Positions 6,858 to 15,363 of a stretch of 33,495 bases of DNA are shown here, in pieces. This DNA comes from Arcticibacter sp. (GTDB lineage: Bacteria; Bacteroidota; Bacteroidia; 2-12-FULL-35-15): positions 1 through 33,495 of the forward strand of contig JAJNQB010000015.1 in NCBI GenBank assembly GCA_021155045.1. Reading direction: 5' to 3'. The translations under genes were made by a program, and so were the position numbers. Position 1 is the first letter of the stretch; the number at the start of each line of letters is the position of its first letter. The notes beneath the pieces were generated by a model. It saw only the letters and a program-made list of their open reading frames with translations, was not told the DNA's origin and ran no database searches.

Positions 6858-8162
6858 TTACTGTTCAAAGAAATAATCAATTAATTCGTTTAACCTTTCT
6901 GCTGTAAAATCTGAATCTCCTTCAAAAAAGCTATCTATAGCTTGAGTAATTTCATCAGCAGAAATATAACCATCATTATTTTTATCAGCAGATCTATATT
7001 TTGAAGGAACACTACTACTTGCATTTCCACTATTTTTTCTGCTTTCTAATGTTTTAGATTCTATGTCTTTTAAGAATGCAAGACTTGGATTTTCGTTAAA
7101 CAACTGACTACGTTCTGTTGCTAAAGAATCCCATTTTGCCTGTCTTTCACCTAACATTGCATCTGTAAGTGTAATTCCATTTTCGTCAACCAAAGCTCCT
7201 TTTTTTGTTAAAGGCTCTTTATCTCTATAATCAGGCACACCATCTTGATCTGCATCTTCAGGACAACCTTTCCCATCTACTTTAACTCCTTTTGGTGTTC
7301 CAGGGCAACGGTCGTTATCATCTTTTACGCCATCACCATCAGTATCCATTTTTTCAAGTGCAGCAAAATCTACTTTTTTATAAACTGGATCGCTATCATC
7401 GTAAGGTTTTCCAAATTGATAATGTAAAGAAACATTACCATAAAAATATTTATCGTTTGAACCTATCTTCACATTATCAATCCAATCAGTTAATGTAATA
7501 TAATAGGTGCCGCCAATACTTACAGCAATGTTGTCGGTAACTTTTAGTTTTAAACCTCCACCTACAGGAATTGCAAATGTTTGACGAGGATAGTTGGTAG
7601 TGCTATCTTTTAATTTTGTTTCGTACTTATAATCTCTTTGAATGATGTTTCCTCCACCAAAAGGCATTTCAACAGAATCTCTAATTGTACCATCAGACCA
7701 ATAATTATAAGCTATACCATTTTTATCTTTTAAATCCCCATAAGAATCAAACATTAAAAATCCAAAGCCACCTTGTATGTAAGGAGCAAAAATACTTCCT
7801 CTTGAAAAAATAAGGTCATTATCAAAGTGAATCACAAGATTTAAATCTGCTTGAATTATTTGCGATTGAAAATTTAGATTTCTTGTTTTGCTTCTTTCAC
7901 TATCCGCAAGTTTACCATACAAACCATTTATGGAAACACCAATGTATTTTCCGATACGCTGTTCAACTGTTAAATTATATCCTCCTCTAATTCTGCTAAA
8001 AGAACTAATATCGGCACCCGTGCCAATATCACCACTAAAAGTTGTGATCCCAACACCTAAGCCAACTGAAGGTAATTGTTTTTGTTTTTCTACCTGCGCG
8101 TTGATACTTCCAACTACTGAAAACATTGCGAGAAAAAAAAGTACATGTTTTTTCATTTTCAT
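6858..8162 (-). CDS. Outer-membrane barrel protein with TSP3 repeats and EF-hand
   Basis: 434 residues from the ATG at 8162 (MKMKKHVLFFLAMF, signal peptide ending INAQ). An in-frame ATG at 8207 would put 15 charged residues before the signal, and the ATG at 8156 is an equal alternative. Residues about 30-252 are an outer-membrane beta-barrel paralogous to that of the 760-aa protein. Residues about 272-318 hold TSP3 calcium-binding repeats (DTDGDGVKDDNDRCPGTP, DADQDGVPDYRDKE). Near the C-terminus DKNNDGYISADE (about 393-404) is a canonical EF-hand loop. Unlike its paralogue it has no SPOR domain, and no OmpA wall-binding domain. It is first of a likely operon with the 485-aa SPOR gene. Function unknown; calcium-dependent envelope structure is inference. 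Confidence 0.85.
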   Translation of the reverse strand: MKMKKHVLFFLAMFSVVGSINAQVEKQKQLPSVGLGVGITTFSGDIGTGADISSFSRIRGGYNLTVEQRIGKYIGVSINGLYGKLADSERSKTRNLNFQSQIIQADLNLVIHFDNDLIFSRGSIFAPYIQGGFGFLMFDSYGDLKDKNGIAYNYWSDGTIRDSVEMPFGGGNIIQRDYKYETKLKDSTTNYPRQTFAIPVGGGLKLKVTDNIAVSIGGTYYITLTDWIDNVKIGSNDKYFYGNVSLHYQFGKPYDDSDPVYKKVDFAALEKMDTDGDGVKDDNDRCPGTPKGVKVDGKGCPEDADQDGVPDYRDKEPLTKKGALVDENGITLTDAMLGERQAKWDSLATERSQLFNENPSLAFLKDIESKTLESRKNSGNASSSVPSKYRSADKNNDGYISADEITQAIDSFFEGDSDFTAERLNELIDYFFEQ

Positions 8163-8236
8163 TTGTTTTATTTTTTTTAATGTATCAACACTCATTAAAA
8201 AAATCAAAAAGTAAAAATCTATTTTACTATTAGAAG

Positions 8237-8244
8237 CAAATCTA
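8237..8244 (-). promoter_or_regulatory. Candidate -7 element (TAGATTTG) for the barrel/SPOR operon
   Basis: Exact TAnnTTTG on the minus strand, about 75 bases before the ATG at 8162. The -33 element is not obvious, so support is moderate. Confidence 0.35.
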
Positions 8245-8296
8245 TTTTAATTTGACTTTGATTTTTCGGGGTGTTGGTTGTTAATTACAAACAAAG

Positions 8297-8313
8297 CACT
8301 GTTAATAACAGTG
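8297..8313. promoter_or_regulatory. 17-bp palindrome upstream of the barrel/SPOR operon
   Basis: CACTGTTAATAACAGTG is a perfect 7-bp inverted repeat around a 3-base centre. It lies 53-69 bases upstream of the candidate -7 box and no gene overlaps it, so it is a possible binding site for a dimeric regulator. No regulator is identified. Confidence 0.35.
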
Positions 8314-8330
8314 ATTTTGTAAGATGTATA

Positions 8331-8389
8331 AAAATAAAAAAAACTTGGTTCGTACAACATTTTGTTTGAACCAAGTTTTAAATACTTAT
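8331..8389 (-). terminator. Intrinsic terminator after the LOG-family gene
   Basis: AAAACTTGGTTC (8340-8351) pairs with GAACCAAGTTTT (8378-8389). Read on the minus strand the 12-bp stem is followed by a run of U interrupted once. It begins 15 bases after the stop at 8404. Confidence 0.85.
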
Positions 8390-8403
8390 TAATAGCTTTT
8401 TTA

Positions 8404-9117
8404 CTAGAAATTTGGCTTGAGCATGTATTTGGAGTAAAACTCTGTAATTATTGCTACCACTTCATCAGAGGTATCAACGATGCTAAACAAATCCAAATCT
8501 TTTTCGCTAATATTATGTTCTTCTAAAAGCATGGTTTGTTTTACCCATATAAGCAAACCTTCCCAATATTTTTTACCTACCAAAACGATAGGAAAATGAG
8601 CTACTTTATTTGTTTGAATTAAAGTAATGGATTCGAACAATTCATCCAATGTTCCAAATCCTCCTGGCATAGCTATAAATCCTTGAGAATATTTTAAAAA
8701 TATGGTTTTACGAACAAAAAAGTAGTCAAAATTGATAGTCTTGTCTGTATCTACAAATGGGTTTGAAGATTGTTCAAATGGTAATACAATGTTTAATCCT
8801 ACTGATTTTCCTCCACCTGCTTTTGCTCCTTTGTTTGCAGCTTCCATAATCCCAGGACCTCCGCCTGTGATTACACCATAACCTTCTCTTGTAAGTTTAA
8901 AGGCTATTTCTTCTGCAAGTTTGTAATACGGATTTGTAGCTTTTGTTCGTGCAGAACCAAAAATAGAAACACACGGTCCTATTTTACTCATTTTTTCAAA
9001 TCCTTCTACAAACTCACTCATTATTTTAAAAATTTGCCAGGAGTCAGAAGCTTTTATATCGTTCCAATCTTTTGAAGCAAATGCTTTTCTGATTTTATCT
9101 TCGTCTTGATTTGTCAT
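8404..9117 (-). CDS. LOG-family nucleotide phosphoribohydrolase-like protein (TIGR00730)
   Basis: 237 residues, cytoplasmic. LOG-family enzymes hydrolyse the N-glycosidic bond of nucleoside 5'-monophosphates, releasing base and ribose 5-phosphate; in plants this activates cytokinins, and the bacterial substrate is often unknown. The Rossmann-like core shows ITGGGPGIMEAANKGA at about 83-98 and the diagnostic PGGFGTLDELFE at 151-162, which bind the nucleotide and carry the catalytic Glu; Arg136-Lys137 precede it as in the family. Length agrees with the short LOG class rather than the longer PpnN. The gene starts 5 bases after the stop of the exported ten-repeat protein, implying co-transcription, and ends in a good terminator. 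Older annotations as 'lysine decarboxylase' are wrong for this family. Confidence 0.92.
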   Translation of the reverse strand: MTNQDEDKIRKAFASKDWNDIKASDSWQIFKIMSEFVEGFEKMSKIGPCVSIFGSARTKATNPYYKLAEEIAFKLTREGYGVITGGGPGIMEAANKGAKAGGGKSVGLNIVLPFEQSSNPFVDTDKTINFDYFFVRKTIFLKYSQGFIAMPGGFGTLDELFESITLIQTNKVAHFPIVLVGKKYWEGLLIWVKQTMLLEEHNISEKDLDLFSIVDTSDEVVAIITEFYSKYMLKPNF

Positions 9118-9122
9118 AAAAC

Positions 9123-10241
9123 TTAGTGTTTATTACTTGTTTTAATTGAAGTGTATTCATAAAGTTTTCCATTGTAAAAAAAGGAAATGGAATTATTCCC
9201 AAATTTAAATTCAGGAAGATCTCGTTTTAAAGCTTTTGCTTTAAATTTTTCAACAATGAATGTATCATAAACTTTATTATCATAAAAATATTTTACTTGT
9301 TTTCTATTATCAAGATATAAAATAGAATTAAAACCAATTAACACATTTCTTTTTGGTATAAATTTTTCTAATGATGTAACTTTTCCTTTATAAAAAACAA
9401 AATATTCGTCCAAATAACTATATAAAACAATACTGTTTAACGTTTTATAATACACTGGATGGTAACTCAATAGCTTTATTTTTTCATTATCATAAAAAAC
9501 CATGAAATAATCATTTATATCTATATACACAACTTGGTCGTCACTAACTTCATATTCTTTAGGCTTAAAAGTAGAGATGCTAATAAATTCTCCTTTATAA
9601 AAAACTTTAAATTCATTGTAAAATTCATCGTAATAAGCCATTGTATTTTTAGCACATTTAAATTCAGTAATGTTTGATGTACGAGAATCGTACACATTTC
9701 CATTATAAAAAACTTTTAAATGATTGTTTAGATCATTGTAAACAAATATATTTCTCCCAATCTGAAATTCTTTCATTGTTTTTGTGTCTGCAGCTTTTTC
9801 AATGGTATATACTTCTCCGTTGCAATATGCTTTTAAATCATAACTCGGCATATCAATCCAAACTACAAGCTCTTCTGCTACCCAAAATTTATCAGCCCAA
9901 TTAGCAATTTCTTTTTTTTGAAAATTTTCATAAACCATCAATCTATTTTGCATTTTGTAAACTAACATAGTTGCAACACCAACAATTCTACTCGGGAATG
10001 TTTGTTCAATTTCATTTAGCTGTCCTTCTGAATAAACTTTCAAATCACCAATAGCATCCACATAAGCAATATAGTTATCACCGACTCTTATGCTATCAAC
10101 TCCAGTTCTTTCTAAAGGATAAACATTTCCTTTATCAAACACATTAAAAATATTTTTTTGATCAAAAAAATATCCTAATCCATTTTGTGCAAAATGATTG
10201 GAATAAACTACACTAAAAATTATAACTAAAAATAATCTCAT
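9123..10241 (-). CDS. Exported protein of ten ~35-residue repeats, unknown function
   Basis: 372 residues. Signal peptide 1-19 (MRLFLVIIFSVVYSNHFAQ). The rest is built from about ten repeats whose core is an aromatic strand pair of form (L/F)KVFYxGxVY, seen near residues 33, 66, 101, 136, 175, 211, 246, 281, 316 and 353, i.e. every 33-39 residues. Each is preceded by a second strand of type xxVxYxD. The pattern suits a beta-propeller or a beta-solenoid; the N- and C-terminal units look incomplete, which would fit a closed ring. There are no catalytic motifs and the family is not one I can name. It is 5 bases upstream of the LOG-family gene, so an exported repeat protein and a cytoplasmic hydrolase are translated from one message. 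Confidence 0.8.
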   Translation of the reverse strand: MRLFLVIIFSVVYSNHFAQNGLGYFFDQKNIFNVFDKGNVYPLERTGVDSIRVGDNYIAYVDAIGDLKVYSEGQLNEIEQTFPSRIVGVATMLVYKMQNRLMVYENFQKKEIANWADKFWVAEELVVWIDMPSYDLKAYCNGEVYTIEKAADTKTMKEFQIGRNIFVYNDLNNHLKVFYNGNVYDSRTSNITEFKCAKNTMAYYDEFYNEFKVFYKGEFISISTFKPKEYEVSDDQVVYIDINDYFMVFYDNEKIKLLSYHPVYYKTLNSIVLYSYLDEYFVFYKGKVTSLEKFIPKRNVLIGFNSILYLDNRKQVKYFYDNKVYDTFIVEKFKAKALKRDLPEFKFGNNSISFFYNGKLYEYTSIKTSNKH

Positions 10242-10359
10242 GAATTTGATTTTACTACTAAACTATTTTAAAAAAAATCATCTAACAAGCTTCTTTGTTT
10301 TTAGTCCAACATTAACAAAAGAAAAAACTAAATACTTTATACTAACGATTAAAATCTAA

Positions 10360-13224
10360 CTACTTCCCTACCAACTCTTCTTTCAAAAATTTTGCCGTAT
10401 AGCTAATATCGCTTTCTATTATTTGCTCTGGTGTTCCTTCACAAAGTATTTGCCCTCCTCCATTTCCTCCTTCTAAACCTAAATCAATAATATGATCAGC
10501 AACTTTAATTATATCCATGTTGTGTTCAATTACCAAAACAGTATTTCCTCCATCAACCAATTTATTTAATACTTCCAACAAAATACGAATATCTTCAAAA
10601 TGCAAACCTGTTGTTGGTTCATCTAAAATATAAAATGTATTTCCTGTATCACGTTTGCTTAGTTCAGTTGCCAGTTTAACACGTTGTGCCTCTCCACCAG
10701 ACAGTGTAGTGCTTTGTTGCCCCAATGTTATGTAACCCAAACCAACATCTTTCAGCGTTTTTATTTTTTGTAAAATAGAGGGTATGCTTGCAAAAAATTC
10801 AACAGCAGTATCAATATTCATGTTTAATACATCGCTGATGGATTTTCCTTTGAACCTAATTTCCAGGGTTTCTTTGTTGTAACGTTTTCCATTACATGTT
10901 TCGCAATTCACATATACATCGGGCAAAAAGTTCATTTCAATAGTTCGTAATCCTGCTCCTTGGCAGGTTTCGCATCTACCTCCTTTTACGTTAAATGAAA
11001 AACGACCCGCTTTATATCCTCTAATTTTTGATTCTGGAATATCTGCAAATAAATTTCTGATATCAGAAAACACATTGGTATAAGTTGCTGGATTACTGCG
11101 TGGTGTACGTCCAATTGGTGATTGGTCTATATCTATAACTTTATCAACATGCTCTATACCTATAATAGATTTGTAAGGCATTGGTTTTTTTTCGGAGCGA
11201 TAAAAATGTTTACTTAAAATAGGATAAAGCGTTTCATTTATCAAGGTTGATTTTCCGCTACCAGAAACGCCTGTAACACAAATTAATTTTCCTAATGGAA
11301 ATTGAACCGAAACATTTTTTAAATTATTTCCTGTTGCACCTTTTAGTGTTAAGTATTTCCCATTTCCTTTTCTACGCATTTCAGGAACTATTATTTCTTT
11401 TATTCCATTGATGTAATCAGAAGTAAGTGTATGGTATTTTAAAATTTCTTTAGGTGTTCCTTGCGCTATGATTTTTCCTCCATGTATTCCAGCAGCAGGA
11501 CCAATATCCAACACATGATCAGCAGCAAGAATCATTTCTTTGTCATGTTCCACTACAAGCACAGAATTTCCAATATCTCTTAAATTTTTTAATGCTGTAA
11601 TCAACCTAACATTATCACGCTGATGTAAACCAATACTTGGCTCATCTAAAATATACAACACGCCTACTAATTGAGACCCAATTTGTGTTGCTAATCGGAT
11701 ACGTTGTGCCTCCCCCCCAGAAAGCGAACGAGAGCTTCTGTTTAAAGTCAAATAATCCAAACCAACATCCAATAAAAATTGAATGCGCGCTCTGATTTCT
11801 TTTAACACTTCTTTTGCAATGGTATTTTGTTTTGAATCAATTCGTGTTTCAATATCTTTAAACCAATCGTTTAATTCATTAATACCAAGTTGTGCTAACT
11901 CCGCAATATTTTTATCGTCAATTTTAAAATTTAATGATTCTTGCTTTAGCCTTGCACCATTGCATTTAGTACACGTAACTTTATTCATAAAACCCTGAAT
12001 CCATTTTTCAATTGATGGCGAACTTTGTTCATCATTTTGCTTTACAATAAAATTAGCAATCCCTTCAAACTCCATACTATAGCTTGTTGCAGCGCTATCA
12101 GAATATTGTTTTATTTTAAATACTTCATCGCTACCAAATAAAATCACATTCAATGCTTCATCCGAAATATCTTCAACGGGAGTATCTAATGTAAAACCAT
12201 ATTTATCGCCAATAGCTTCTATCTGTTTAAAAATCCAGGTTCCTTTGTAGGCGCCAATGGGTGCTATTGCTCCTTTTTTTATGGTTGCTTTTTTATGCGG
12301 AATTATTTTATTGATATCTACTTCGGATGTAACACCTAAGCCATTACATTTCGGACAAGCACCGTAAGGTGAGTTAAATGAAAATAAATTAGGTTGTGGC
12401 TCATCATAAGAAATACCCGATGTAGGACACATCAAATGGCGGCTATAATATTCTACTTTTCCGTATTCATCTTCAAAGCTTCCTTTTTCGAAAGGTTGAA
12501 CCATAATGATTCCTTTACCTTGTTTCATTGCCAATTGTAATGATTCTGAAATACGTGGACGAGAGTCAGCATTTACCTCTAACCTATCAATTACAATTTC
12601 AATATCATGCACTTTGTATCTATCTAGCTGAATACGTTTTGTCAATTCTACCACTTCGCCATCAACACGAGCACGCAAAAATCCCCACTTTTTAATTTGC
12701 TCGAACAACTCTCGGTAATGACCTTTACGCCCTTTTACAACAGGTGCAAGAATCAATACTTTTTTGTTATAAAATTTTTCGAGAATCAATTCAATGATTT
12801 GGTCATCCGAATAACGAACCATTTTTTCGCCCGTTACATAGCTGTATGCTTCTGATGCGCGAGCGTATAACAAACGTAGAAAATCATAAATTTCGGTGAT
12901 GGTACCAACAGTAGAGCGTGGATTTTTATTTACTGTTTTTTGTTCTATGGCAATTACAGGACTTAAACCAGTAATTTTATCTACATCTGGGCGTTCCATG
13001 TTACCAAGAAACTGGCGAGCATAAGCCGAAAAACTTTCAATGTATCTTCTTTGTCCTTCGGCATAAATGGTATCAAAAGCCAATGATGATTTTCCGCTAC
13101 CACTCAAACCTGTAATTACAACAAGTTGATTGCGTGGTATGGCAACATCTATATTTTTAAGGTTGTGTACACGAGCTCCTACAACTTCTAAATATTCAAT
13201 TTCACTAATCGTTTCTTCCGACAT
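10360..13224 (-). CDS. uvrA: Excinuclease ABC subunit UvrA
   Basis: 954 residues from the ATG at 13224; an ATG 12 bases further upstream (13236) is also possible and changes nothing in the fold. UvrA scans DNA for lesions as a dimer and loads UvrB in nucleotide excision repair. Two ABC ATPase halves are visible: first Walker A GLSGSGKS near residue 40 with signature LSGGEAQRIRLATQ, second Walker A GVSGSGKST near residue 650 with signature LSGGEAQRVKLATE. Zinc-module cysteines occur at CPKCNGLG, CTKCNGARL, and CETCQGAG...CETCNGKRY. Length agrees with the usual ~940. It stands alone on the minus strand, divergent from hipB across about 290 bases. Confidence 0.98.
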   Translation of the reverse strand: MSEETISEIEYLEVVGARVHNLKNIDVAIPRNQLVVITGLSGSGKSSLAFDTIYAEGQRRYIESFSAYARQFLGNMERPDVDKITGLSPVIAIEQKTVNKNPRSTVGTITEIYDFLRLLYARASEAYSYVTGEKMVRYSDDQIIELILEKFYNKKVLILAPVVKGRKGHYRELFEQIKKWGFLRARVDGEVVELTKRIQLDRYKVHDIEIVIDRLEVNADSRPRISESLQLAMKQGKGIIMVQPFEKGSFEDEYGKVEYYSRHLMCPTSGISYDEPQPNLFSFNSPYGACPKCNGLGVTSEVDINKIIPHKKATIKKGAIAPIGAYKGTWIFKQIEAIGDKYGFTLDTPVEDISDEALNVILFGSDEVFKIKQYSDSAATSYSMEFEGIANFIVKQNDEQSSPSIEKWIQGFMNKVTCTKCNGARLKQESLNFKIDDKNIAELAQLGINELNDWFKDIETRIDSKQNTIAKEVLKEIRARIQFLLDVGLDYLTLNRSSRSLSGGEAQRIRLATQIGSQLVGVLYILDEPSIGLHQRDNVRLITALKNLRDIGNSVLVVEHDKEMILAADHVLDIGPAAGIHGGKIIAQGTPKEILKYHTLTSDYINGIKEIIVPEMRRKGNGKYLTLKGATGNNLKNVSVQFPLGKLICVTGVSGSGKSTLINETLYPILSKHFYRSEKKPMPYKSIIGIEHVDKVIDIDQSPIGRTPRSNPATYTNVFSDIRNLFADIPESKIRGYKAGRFSFNVKGGRCETCQGAGLRTIEMNFLPDVYVNCETCNGKRYNKETLEIRFKGKSISDVLNMNIDTAVEFFASIPSILQKIKTLKDVGLGYITLGQQSTTLSGGEAQRVKLATELSKRDTGNTFYILDEPTTGLHFEDIRILLEVLNKLVDGGNTVLVIEHNMDIIKVADHIIDLGLEGGNGGGQILCEGTPEQIIESDISYTAKFLKEELVGK

Positions 13225-13464
13225 TTTATTTATCATTCTATAAATTTTACTTGTTCTCGATACATCTGCCTATTGGCTGACCATCCGAACTGACGTAAAA
13301 TTATTAATCAACATAAGGATTATAGCCTAACAAAGATAAGGAAGTATTGTTGGATGGCAATAATGAAAATGAGAGGAATTATTTGAAATGAGGGGATCTC
13401 CCATTCTCTACAAATACTGAAATAGAGGAGATAAGAAAATTGATAGAAATTGATTAAAATAACG

Positions 13465-13472
13465 TATATTTG
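13465..13472 (+). promoter_or_regulatory. -7 element (TATATTTG) of the hipBA operon
   Basis: Exact TAnnTTTG, 38 bases before the hipB ATG. A TTG at 13440-13442 lies 22 bases upstream, close to the usual -33 spacing. Confidence 0.55.
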
Positions 13473-13488
13473 TTGAAAATAACCAACA
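13471..13488. promoter_or_regulatory. Candidate HipB operator TGTTG-N8-CAACA
   Basis: TGTTG (13471-13475) and CAACA (13484-13488) are inverted 5-bp arms separated by 8 bases. The N8 spacing is the same as in the known E. coli HipB operator TATCC-N8-GGATA, and the site overlaps the end of the -7 element, where a bound repressor would block transcription. Assignment to HipB is inference. Confidence 0.45.
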
Positions 13489-13510
13489 TTAAATATCAAA
13501 TTTAAAATCA

Positions 13511-13861
13511 ATGATGGATAAAACCAACAAAAATGAAAATATAGCAAGCGATAACGCAATAGTAAAAACCATAGGAGCATTTATCAGACATCATCGCTTG
13601 GAGCAAAATAAAACACAGAGTCAACTAGCTGAAGAAGCTGGTATTAATCGTTCTACTTTGGCTGAATTCGAAAAAGGAAAGCGTTCTAACATTATCACTT
13701 TTATTCAATTGCTACGTGTATTGAACTTATTGTATGTGATGGAGCAGTTTAAAGTTACTCAACAAATAAGCCCAATTCAACTAGCCGAAATGGAGCAATC
13801 AAAACGTAAAAGAGCTAGTAAAACAAAAAAAATAACTAAAAAAATTAAATCTAACTGGTAG
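13511..13861 (+). CDS. hipB: HipB-like XRE-family antitoxin / repressor
   Basis: 116 residues. A helix-turn-helix of the HTH_3/XRE class spans about 18-75, with the recognisable run QSQLAEEAGINRSTLAEFEK and KRSNIITFIQLLRVL. The C-terminus is a Lys/Arg-rich basic tail (KRKRASKTKKITKKIKSN), probably flexible. HipB proteins neutralise HipA by binding it and repress the operon by binding DNA; the antitoxin-first order is typical. A second ATG lies one codon downstream (MMDKT), so the exact start is uncertain by 3 bases. Its stop overlaps the first base of the hipA start codon (TAGTG). Confidence 0.9.
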   Translation: MMDKTNKNENIASDNAIVKTIGAFIRHHRLEQNKTQSQLAEEAGINRSTLAEFEKGKRSNIITFIQLLRVLNLLYVMEQFKVTQQISPIQLAEMEQSKRKRASKTKKITKKIKSNW

Positions 13862-15153
13862 TGATTACAGCCGCATTTGTAAATATTTGGAATCAACGAG
13901 TGGGCGCAATTGCCTGGAACTCTGATACGGGTGTAGGTTCGTTTGAATACGATGCTTCCTTTTTAAAAAGCAACTTGAACCTCTCTCCAATTAAAATGAC
14001 CACCCAAGGGGCATTAAAAAGAATTTTTACGTTTCCTGAATTAAGAAATATAAAAACCTTTAAAGGGCTACCAGGATTATTGGCAGATGTTTTACCCGAC
14101 AATTACGGTAATTCATTAATTAATACATGGCTAACACGTCAAGGCAGAGCATCCGACAGTTTAAATCCAGTTGAAATACTTTGTTTTATAGGAAATAGAG
14201 GCATGGGAGCTTTAGAGTTTGAACCAGCTATACCTAAAGGAAGCAATACTGCTACTAAAATTGAAATAAGTAATTTGATTGAGGTAGCCGAAGGAATATT
14301 ATCAGGAAGAAAAGATTTTACTGCAAAACTTTCTTCAAATGAAGAAAAGGCTTTATTAGATATATTAAAAATAGGTGCTTCTGCTGGTGGAGCAAGAGCC
14401 AAAGCCGTAATTGCTTACAATGCGAAAACAAAAGAAGTAAGAAGCGGACAAGCAGATGCACCAAAAGGATTTACACATTGGTTAATAAAATTTGATGGCG
14501 TAACCGACAAACAATTCGGTGCTTCAAGCGGATATGGTCGTGTTGAAATGGCATATTACTTAATGGCTATTGATGCAGGAATTGAAATGACCCAATGCCA
14601 ACTGTTAGAAGAAAAAGGCAGAGCGCATTTTATGACACGCAGATTTGACCGTGAAGCAGGAAAAGGAAAACTACACGTACAAAGTTTTTGTGCCATGCAG
14701 CATTACGATTTTAATGAAGTTGAATTATATAGCTACGAGCAACTTTTTGAAACAATGAGAATGCTTGGTTTACCTTATCCGCAAGCAGAGCAATTATACA
14801 AAAGAATGGTATTTAATGTAATGTCCAGAAACTGCGATGACCACACCAAAAACTTTGCTTTTGTGATGAGCAAAAATGGAACTTGGAGTCTATCGCCTGC
14901 TTATGATGTTTGCCATGCCTACCGACCCGAAAGTACTTGGGTAAGCCAACACGCATTAAGCATTAACGGAAAACGAAAAAACATAACGAAAAAAGATTTG
15001 TTGGAAGTGGCAAAGCAAATGAATGTAAAAAAAGCCGAAACCATTATTAAACAAATAGCTGGAGTAGTTGGTAACTGGAACAATTATGCTGATAAAGTAA
15101 AAGTTGACAAAAAACTAAAAGACGCTATACAAAAAACATTAATTATACTGTAA
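13861..15153 (+). CDS. hipA: HipA-family serine/threonine kinase toxin
   Basis: 430 residues. HipA kinases phosphorylate a cytoplasmic target (glutamyl-tRNA synthetase in E. coli) and induce growth arrest or persistence. Visible kinase elements: Gly-rich loop GASAGGARAK (172-181), ATP-binding Lys in THWLIKFDG (Lys210), catalytic loop NCDDHTKN (Asp326, with Lys330 and Asn331) and the metal-binding Asp349 in SPAYDV. All key residues are present, so the toxin looks active. The N-terminal couple-HipA domain (about 1-115) includes FKGLPGLLADVLPDNYG. The GTG start overlaps the hipB stop by one base, coupling translation and keeping toxin output below antitoxin. The target in this organism is unknown. 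Confidence 0.92.
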   Translation: MITAAFVNIWNQRVGAIAWNSDTGVGSFEYDASFLKSNLNLSPIKMTTQGALKRIFTFPELRNIKTFKGLPGLLADVLPDNYGNSLINTWLTRQGRASDSLNPVEILCFIGNRGMGALEFEPAIPKGSNTATKIEISNLIEVAEGILSGRKDFTAKLSSNEEKALLDILKIGASAGGARAKAVIAYNAKTKEVRSGQADAPKGFTHWLIKFDGVTDKQFGASSGYGRVEMAYYLMAIDAGIEMTQCQLLEEKGRAHFMTRRFDREAGKGKLHVQSFCAMQHYDFNEVELYSYEQLFETMRMLGLPYPQAEQLYKRMVFNVMSRNCDDHTKNFAFVMSKNGTWSLSPAYDVCHAYRPESTWVSQHALSINGKRKNITKKDLLEVAKQMNVKKAETIIKQIAGVVGNWNNYADKVKVDKKLKDAIQKTLIIL

Positions 15154-15324
15154 AGAACTATTGATAAATTGATTGTTTTTCAAAATAATACAAGGGCGAG
15201 ACGCCCATAAATAAATGGCACGAGTTGAAAACTTCGCGCCTGCATTAAGTAACACACTCGGAAGGGTGGGGCTTTTTCAACATTTAATTTTTCAAAAAAA
15301 ATATATAAAATAGATTTTTCGGTT
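15154..15324. other. Non-coding stretch with GC-rich hairpins after hipA
   Basis: No convincing gene. GGGCGAGACGCCC (15194-15206) is a 5-bp GC hairpin with a 3-base loop. GTTGAAAA (15224-15231) and TTTTCAAC (15274-15281) are inverted arms about 42 bases apart around a locally GC-rich segment. The composition stands out from the AT-rich surroundings. It could be debris of a mobile element or a small structured RNA; the sequence does not decide. Confidence 0.4.
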
Positions 15325-15360
15325 AAGATTGGTTGTCTTTATTAGGAACCAATTTTTTTA
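15325..15360 (+). terminator. Probable intrinsic terminator downstream of hipBA
   Basis: AAGATTGGTT (15325-15334) and AACCAATTTT (15347-15356) pair with one G·U over a 12-base loop, ending in a T-run. It is about 170 bases after the hipA stop and just before the decayed transposase fragment. Confidence 0.55.
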
Positions 15361-15363
15361 AAA

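Noticed and set aside
8163..8207. Upstream start of the 434-aa barrel gene
   Set aside because: It would place charged residues before the signal peptide; the ATG at 8162 or 8156 gives a normal signal.
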